NCBI GenBank assembly: GCA_018398765.1
Contig: JAHBMJ010001457.1
Coordinates: 1 to 30,604, forward strand
From: Chromera velia
Taxonomy: Eukaryota; Sar; Chromeraceae
Reading direction: 5' to 3'
Length of the DNA stretch: 30,604 bases
This document shows, piece by piece, positions 25,577 to 30,604 of the stretch. Position numbers and translations under genes: made by a program. Numbering within the stretch: position 1 is the first letter of the stretch; each line of letters begins with the position of its first letter. A model generated the notes under the pieces. The model saw nothing but the letters and a program-made list of their open reading frames with translations, made no database searches and was not told the DNA's origin.

Positions 25577-26631
25577 AACTACCTTCCACATTGCGGGGGG
25601 AGACTAAGCGATCTCTAGTACAGGCGACTGGAGCGTATGTCGATAGAAGAAGTGTGTGAGCATGGAGAGAAACAGGAGGCCCGAGGGGGTAGAGGGTTGG
25701 GGCAGGCCGAGGAGCGTGTAAGGCGGTACTTCTCGCTTCTTCTTCAGAGGGACGCCAGAAAGGCCAGTGCCCTCATTGCTATATCCCTAGGACCAGACTG
25801 ATCGATCCTGGGGAGCAGTACTTTGCTAGCTAGTAGTCCTAAGGTTCGGCCGCTTTAGGCGAGCATTCGCTAGCATGCTCCTAGCTTGCAATATGACATG
25901 AATGCTCACAGACTGCCCTTTGCTATTGGGATACGATGGCTGGTGGGTTTAGTCACATCATCATCAGATCCGCCTCTTATATTTACCAATACGACCTGCA
26001 TACCAAAACTTTCAATCATTATTTTTAACCCAGGATTCGATCTGCTGATCAATCAATTTTAGCGTGGCTTAGTATGACTTGGGGACTCCATGATATATCA
26101 TGACGGCGTGATAACGTTTTAACTGCGTTTATTTAATTTTTAGATTAAATAAATTCAGTGATATAATGTTTTTTTCAATATTTTTTTACCTTTTGCGGAG
26201 AAAAAGAATCGCTATATGATGAGTTTAATAATTTGAAAATGACTCGAATTTCCTCCAATTTATTTTATACTTTATTCTGAAGTTCTGGCGACTAGTCTGG
26301 CGCTGTTTTAGGCACTGTTCTCAAAACCATACATATATTTTTTTTCATGCAGTTGGAGATGCATGCACACACTCATACATCCATGTAGACTCGCACGCTG
26401 CATTTTGAAAGGGACACACGCACAAAGGAATTTCAACAAGAAAGTTACTGGCAATCGATCAATTCCGGTGCCTTGTCCGGTGCAAACATATAAGACCGCG
26501 CCAGTGAGGTCAAGCTAGCTAAGAACCGGAAGTCCATTGGGGACAAGCGTTGAACCAGTTTATACGGAGCACGCGCCAATGGATAAACACAGCTTGCAGC
26601 AAAGAGCGAAGAGAAGTCATCCGCATCAACG
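25577..26631. other. Intergenic DNA without recognised genes
   Basis: Mixed then AT-rich sequence. A segment at 25964-26020 (ATCCGCC-CTTATAT, TCAATCATT) resembles 21984-22037 and may be another diverged copy of the same repeat. No supported gene. Confidence 0.4.
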
Positions 26632-26673
26632 ACTCTCTCTCTCTCGATCCCCCTCTCTCTCTCTCGATCTCTG

Positions 26674-26706
<33 letters not shown>

Positions 26707-26714
26707 TGCACACA
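26632..26714. repeat. (CT)n then (CA)n microsatellite
   Basis: Runs of CT interrupted by CGATC and CTGT are followed by about 11 CA units. The open frames across it are repeat translations. Confidence 0.85.
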
Positions 26715-26894
26715 ACGGGACAGACAGACAGCTCGTAAGGTGGTCACGCGTTGCCCGGAACCATTTGCATGAAACGAATCTAAACAAAGAAAGGCAATCA
26801 CCGACTGCCAGCTAGCTGCAGGGAAAGCCTCACCCCGCCAAACAGCAACATCTTTTTTTTTTTTTCCAAGCAGCTTTCAATGAAACAAAACCAT

Positions 26895-27039
26895 TTGAAG
26901 CAGCGTCCGCACACTGCACTACCGGCCTTGACACTTCCATTTGAAGACCGAGAAGCCACAAATTTTCATTTGCTTTGAATCAGCGCCCGCACACTGCACT
27001 ACCGGTCTTGACACTTGCATTTGAAGACCGACAAGCCAC
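26895..27039. repeat. Direct duplication of 65 bp, period 80
   Basis: 26895-26959 and 26975-27039 are near-identical (a few substitutions in 65 positions), each containing GCACACTGCACTACCGG and ATTTGAAGACCG. They lie 200-340 bp beyond the stop codon of the transporter gene. The function is unknown. Confidence 0.85.
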
Positions 27040-27236
27040 CGACAATTCCTTGCCACAAAGCAGATTTTCATTCACGAACATGACGTGTCAGTGGACACTG
27101 CGAGCATACCGATTAAGAAAAAAGATTAAGCGACAAGGTGAATGATACAAAGATACCGAGGCTCCTGTTCGCATGAATGAATTTACTCACCACTTCGCCA
27201 CCGCTACCTGAAGACGGACGGAGATTCTGGGAATGA

Positions 27237-27870
27237 TCAACCAACCGGACATCTCTCTGAGGCCACCGAGCCCTCAAACTCATCAGCCTCCATTTCTTCC
27301 TCTTCGTCCCTAACTTCGTTCAAACTTCTGTTCACGCCTGCGCCTACAGTACAGGTCTCTTCGTCCTCTTCTGATTCATCTGCCTGACTAAACTCGTCAA
27401 GGGAGGGATTCGGAATGCCGAGTGTTGTTGCAGTTGGAAGCCTTCCAACTGCTCTTCCTGCCGCGCTGTCACTGTGTTCGACCGTTCTCTTCTCTTCTTC
27501 CTCTCCTGCTTCTCTTCCTTGCTGCGGGTGCACAGTGCTCTCGAGGGGGGCGTCAAACTTCACGTGGGGGATCAGCCAGAAGATCAGGGGAATGAGCGCA
27601 AGCGGAAGAGCTACCTGCCCACCCAAGAGGAGAACCGGTAGACTCCGAAAGTCACACGGAGCTGTCGTTCGAATCCCAGAGACGCGCATCAATACAGTGC
27701 CTAAGGATCTCGCGAGCGCCGATCCGTAATTCCAGAACCCCGCCAGCGTTGCAAGGGTAGTGGACTCAAGTCCCGGGTTCGTCACTCGGGACATCAGGAT
27801 CATCGCTGGCAGGTAGTCAAACATGTTCACGATGTCCGCCAGCATTGAGGACCCAAAGACGAACCACCAT
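27237..27870 (-). CDS. BT1 transporter last exon: C-terminal helices and acidic tail
   Basis: The acceptor is AATGCAG. It encodes WWFVFGSSMLADIVNMFDYL, the P-A-M-I-L-M-S-R-V helix, two more helices and LIPLIFWLIPHV. A Glu/Asp/Ser-rich tail of about 110 residues follows, ending at TGA 27239-27237. Confidence 0.88.
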
Positions 27871-29363
27871 CTGCATTCAGTGACAATGCAGCACAACGAA
27901 CTTTCAATCGAGGGTGAAAACGCAGACATGTACACGTGCACGTACACGCACACGCAAAACATTCCGTAAACATCCCTGTGTTCCCCAATATAAAAAAAAG
28001 GCGTCTCTACTGTCCGGGTTAATTGCTACTACACAACATGCACTCATGTGCAAGGGCTTTGCATCCCCGTCCCCGTTTCCGTCCGTACTCATCCATCCAT
28101 CCATCAAATGCTGTTCCTGCCCTGGTCAGTGCACTGACTGATCTGGAATTCCGATTGCTATGTTCCATCGCAAGACAATCACGACGTCGAAGATTGCTCC
28201 CAGACTTTTGAGTACAATACCAAACTGCACACATACAGAGACAGAAAGAAAGGGACTTTGTGAGAAACCGCAACAGGTCAGAGCAGCGCTGCGAGGGTCT
28301 GCAGCCAGATAGATGGATGAGGGAACGGAGGGAAGAGAAAGTGGGGGGGGAGTCTTGCGGACAGGACACTAATTTGGTTCTGCCTTTTCTTACATTTTGT
28401 GTGTTAGGCGCCATCAGGGGTTGTCTCTGTTTGTCGCCTCACCTTCCTTCCACCGACCCCCGTCTCTCCAGCCTTCGTTTATTCTGTGGGGCGTTACCGG
28501 GGTAATTGACGCACGCAAGGACGCATCAAAATGCGTGCGTCAATTCGTTCTGTGGGCATTACCGGGACAGAAAGACTTTCTTTCTTTCAGGTGACCTGCC
28601 TGCTTTCTCGATCGCTCGATCAGTCTCTTCGACTCTTGACCCCTCGATCCTTTTGTTCTCCGCCTCTCTACCTCCTTCCTCCCTCCCTCCCTCCCTCATC
28701 CATCCACGCCTCGTCGGTCCTCCACATTCTCCTCCCTGGAGAGAACTTCAAAGAAGGAAACTGGGAATAGAAAGGAAGCCCAATCCCCCCCCCCCCNCCC
28801 CACTGACCAGGAATGCCGATCGGAAGGTCCAAGATGCCGCGATGAATGCTTGGAAGATCCAAACAGAGAGCATCAGCGCCCCCGTGCCGATGAATCTCGA
28901 GACCAGCACATAGTATGCCATGCTGAAATCCGGACCCCCAGCCACACACGTCTCATCAGCAGTGAACCAGTAGTCAACAGCACCCGAAAGGGGAACGTAC
29001 ATCACCTGCAAGCAAGCCATACATACAATCAAGGTACAACGAACGGTTTTCTCTCATCCAGTAAAAAATGAGGAACTGACAACGAATTGTGCATGCATCA
29101 CGTGGACCAAAAATTTGAAAGAAAAGCAGAAAGTTCAAGAGGGCTTGGCTGATGCAAAAGAAACTGCCCCCAAATCACCATTCGTAGAATTCGAAAAATA
29201 GAGATTTCAGGTTCCTTTTTTTTCCCTTCAAGAATTCGAAAAAGAGATATTTCAGGTTCCGGAGACGCAATGAAACCGCAGGTCAGTAAGGGTACGCCCA
29301 CACCGCTCCGTTCAAATTGCGCGCTTACAGACAGGGAGGGAAGACGGAGAGCAAACGAAGCAG

Positions 29364-29400
<37 letters not shown>

Positions 29401-30237
29401 CTGCCAGACAGACCCGAACCTGACGAACCTGCACGAGGAAAATGACCAGAATGACTCTCGCTTGTAGCCGGGACAGAGACCAAAATCCGCCCACTTGGAG
29501 CAAAGCCCCGGTCGCCAAAAGATAAACCAGCCGTGCCCAGTCATCAGCGAAAGCTTGCACGACACCCAGCCCGAGTGCTGCAAGGGCGGTCATTACGGCA
29601 ATGGTGAAAAGCTTCCAGTGCTTACGCACCTTTCCCCAATCGACACGGTTGCTTTTTGCTTTTTCGACACGCTCTTCAGGAAGCCAGCCGCGCAAAATAG
29701 GATACAGAAGCACGGTAAGGCCACAAGCAGCGATGATAAACCCCACTCTGCCACCGCTGCCATCGTTCCTCTTCAACAGAGGCACAGCGGCAGCGAGGCT
29801 GACGAGCATCGAGATGTAGGTGACCCCCGCAATGAACGATACGGCATCGGACTTGATGGCGGGCTCTTTGACCATGAACTCAGACACCTTTCCGTCTGCC
29901 ATCATGTCGACGACTGCTCTCTGGATTTGTCCCAGGAAGAGGAGGAAGCCGACCACAACCACGGCACTGCGCATGAATTCTGTACTCAAGAGTGTGAGGG
30001 TGATGTAGGAACAGATGCCGAGAGCGGTTGCCGTTGACATGTAGTGGCTGCACAAGAGGAAGAAAAGAGACATGAATGCATTAAAAGAATGTCCAGCACA
30101 GCGTCCCCGTCAGTCAGAGGATCGATCGGCACTGAGGAAAAAGAGGTGGCAGCACAATTTTAGATCAACAGCTCGAGAACGCACCGTTTGTAAAAGCCGA
30201 GAAAAGGGAAGACGTCCGACAGACTGCCGAAAAAGCC
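27237..30237 (-). CDS. BT1-family folate/biopterin-type transporter, 3' part of gene (5 exons)
   Basis: Exons on the minus strand: 30237-30185, 30047-29429, 29005-28808, 28224-28139, 27870-27237. Phases match at every junction and give 529 codons plus TGA. The first visible exon reads GFFGSLSDVFPFLGFYK, the conserved G-x-x-S-D-x-x-P-x-x-G-x-x-(R/K)-R loop of the BT1 branch of the major facilitator superfamily. Further BT1 hallmarks are RAVVDMMADGKVSEFMVKEP, the LRWNIAIGIPDQWW segment formed across the last junction, and YLPAMILMSRV...NPGLESTTLATLAGFWNYG. Around ten hydrophobic membrane segments are visible. The C-terminus is a long acidic cytoplasmic tail. BT1 proteins carry folates, pterins or related solutes across membranes; the substrate here cannot be told. 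The N-terminal exon(s) with the first membrane segments lie beyond the right edge. Confidence 0.9.
28139..28224 (-). CDS. BT1 transporter exon with R-W-N...G-I-P-D motif (86 nt)
   Basis: The acceptor is GTGTGCAG, phase 0, and the donor GTCAGT, phase 2. It reads FGIVLKSLGAIFDVVIVLRW and then NIAIGIPD, fitting the family's conserved helix and loop exactly between its neighbours. It is too short to stand out as an ORF. Confidence 0.88.
28481..28566. repeat. Perfect hairpin framed by a direct repeat, in a BT1 intron
   Basis: AATTGACGCACGCA (28504-28517) and its reverse complement (28532-28545) form a 14-bp stem with a 14-nt loop. TTCTGTGGG-C-TTACCGGG occurs directly repeated on both sides (28482-28501 and 28548-28566). 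Confidence 0.75.
28808..29005 (-). CDS. BT1 transporter exon (198 nt)
   Basis: Phase 0-0. It encodes VPLSGAVDYWFTADETC, then MAYYVLVSRFIGTGALML and a further helix. The donor GTCAGT lies beside a poly-G/poly-C run containing the only ambiguous base of the window (28797). Confidence 0.85.
29186..29260. repeat. Short direct repeat in a BT1 intron
   Basis: Two 30-bp copies (29186-29215 and 29231-29260) begin AGAATTCGAAAAA and end TTTCAGGTTCC, 45 bp apart, separated by poly-T. Confidence 0.75.
29364..29397. repeat. (CA)n microsatellite
   Basis: About 17 uninterrupted CA units in the intron between the 29429-30047 and 28808-29005 exons. Confidence 0.95.
29429..30047 (-). CDS. BT1 transporter exon, central membrane segments (619 nt)
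   Basis: The acceptor is CTTGTGCAG and the donor GTTCGT after CAG. It contains VVVVGFLLFLG, the V-D-M-M-A-D...S-E-F motif, several transmembrane helices and a central charged loop around residues 115-145 of the exon. Confidence 0.88.
30185..30237 (-). CDS. BT1 transporter exon with the S-D-x-x-P loop (53 nt)
   Basis: The acceptor is GTCTGCAG (phase 0) and the donor GTGCGT (phase 2). The split Arg codon joins to HYMSTATALG of the next exon. Confidence 0.85.
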
Positions 30238-30264
30238 CTGCAGACAGACAGACCAGCAGAAAGA

Positions 30265-30604
<340 letters not shown>

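Overview
The window is nuclear DNA of an intron-rich, single-celled eukaryote with roughly balanced base composition. It carries long microsatellites, many GCATGC palindromes, a non-LTR retroelement relic, a folate/biopterin-transporter (BT1) family gene and a giant modular secreted protein gene. This mix suggests a secondary-plastid alga or alveolate (a chromerid such as Chromera is my best guess), but no marker in the window proves the taxon. Layout: 1-863 is GC-rich and anonymous. 864-2048 (minus) is one reading frame split by a single in-frame TAG, possibly a retroelement ORF1 or gag-like remnant. 2049-3791 is AT-rich non-coding DNA containing a MITE-like element with 10-bp perfect terminal inverted repeats (2435-2739). 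3792-19737 (minus) is one large gene that I could assemble from about 24 exons. The exons keep frame throughout (8,349 nt, 2,783 codons including the stop). The gene starts with a signal peptide and ends in repeated extracellular-type modules. 19738-27236 is intergenic and repeat-rich: hairpin-rich minisatellite-like DNA (20461-20985), a dead LINE-type reverse transcriptase frame (22249-24537), a tRNA-like internal-promoter sequence, a long-spaced 27-bp inverted repeat and a local 65-bp duplication. 27237-30237 (minus) is the 3' part of a BT1-family transporter gene (five exons, 529 codons plus stop). Its first exons lie beyond the right edge, behind a (CA)n tract with a 32-bp higher-order period. 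The large gene encodes a secreted or surface protein. After an acidic/basic low-complexity N-terminal region, three module types alternate: A, a roughly 155-168-residue domain beginning around C-x-x-x-(V/I)-D and ending in an aromatic/basic A-(A/V)-(F/V)-R-(I/V) strand (four copies); B, a roughly 200-residue unit of two related subrepeats with an F-L-V-M-E-x-G signature; and C, a roughly 90-residue unit with a D-A-D-G-C core that resembles a single B subrepeat. Nearly all introns are phase 1, as expected of exon-shuffled extracellular proteins. The most unusual signals concern splicing. (i) The 3' end of one exon with its GTAAGT donor is repeated in tandem about five times, and each extra copy also carries a pyrimidine tract and CAG, so the intron contains an array of potential 19-nt microexons separated by roughly 25-30-nt micro-introns. 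(ii) Three introns carry 62-80-bp mini-elements with TTTACTTTCATAYA-type termini, each inserted between two copies of a 32-42-bp host sequence. In two of them that sequence is the exon end plus splice donor. One of those introns is absent from the paralogous module in the same gene. (iii) About 40% of donors have C at +3 (GTCAGT, GTCGGT), which is rare in eukaryotes generally. Together these point to ongoing, element-associated remodelling of splice donors and perhaps to intron gain.
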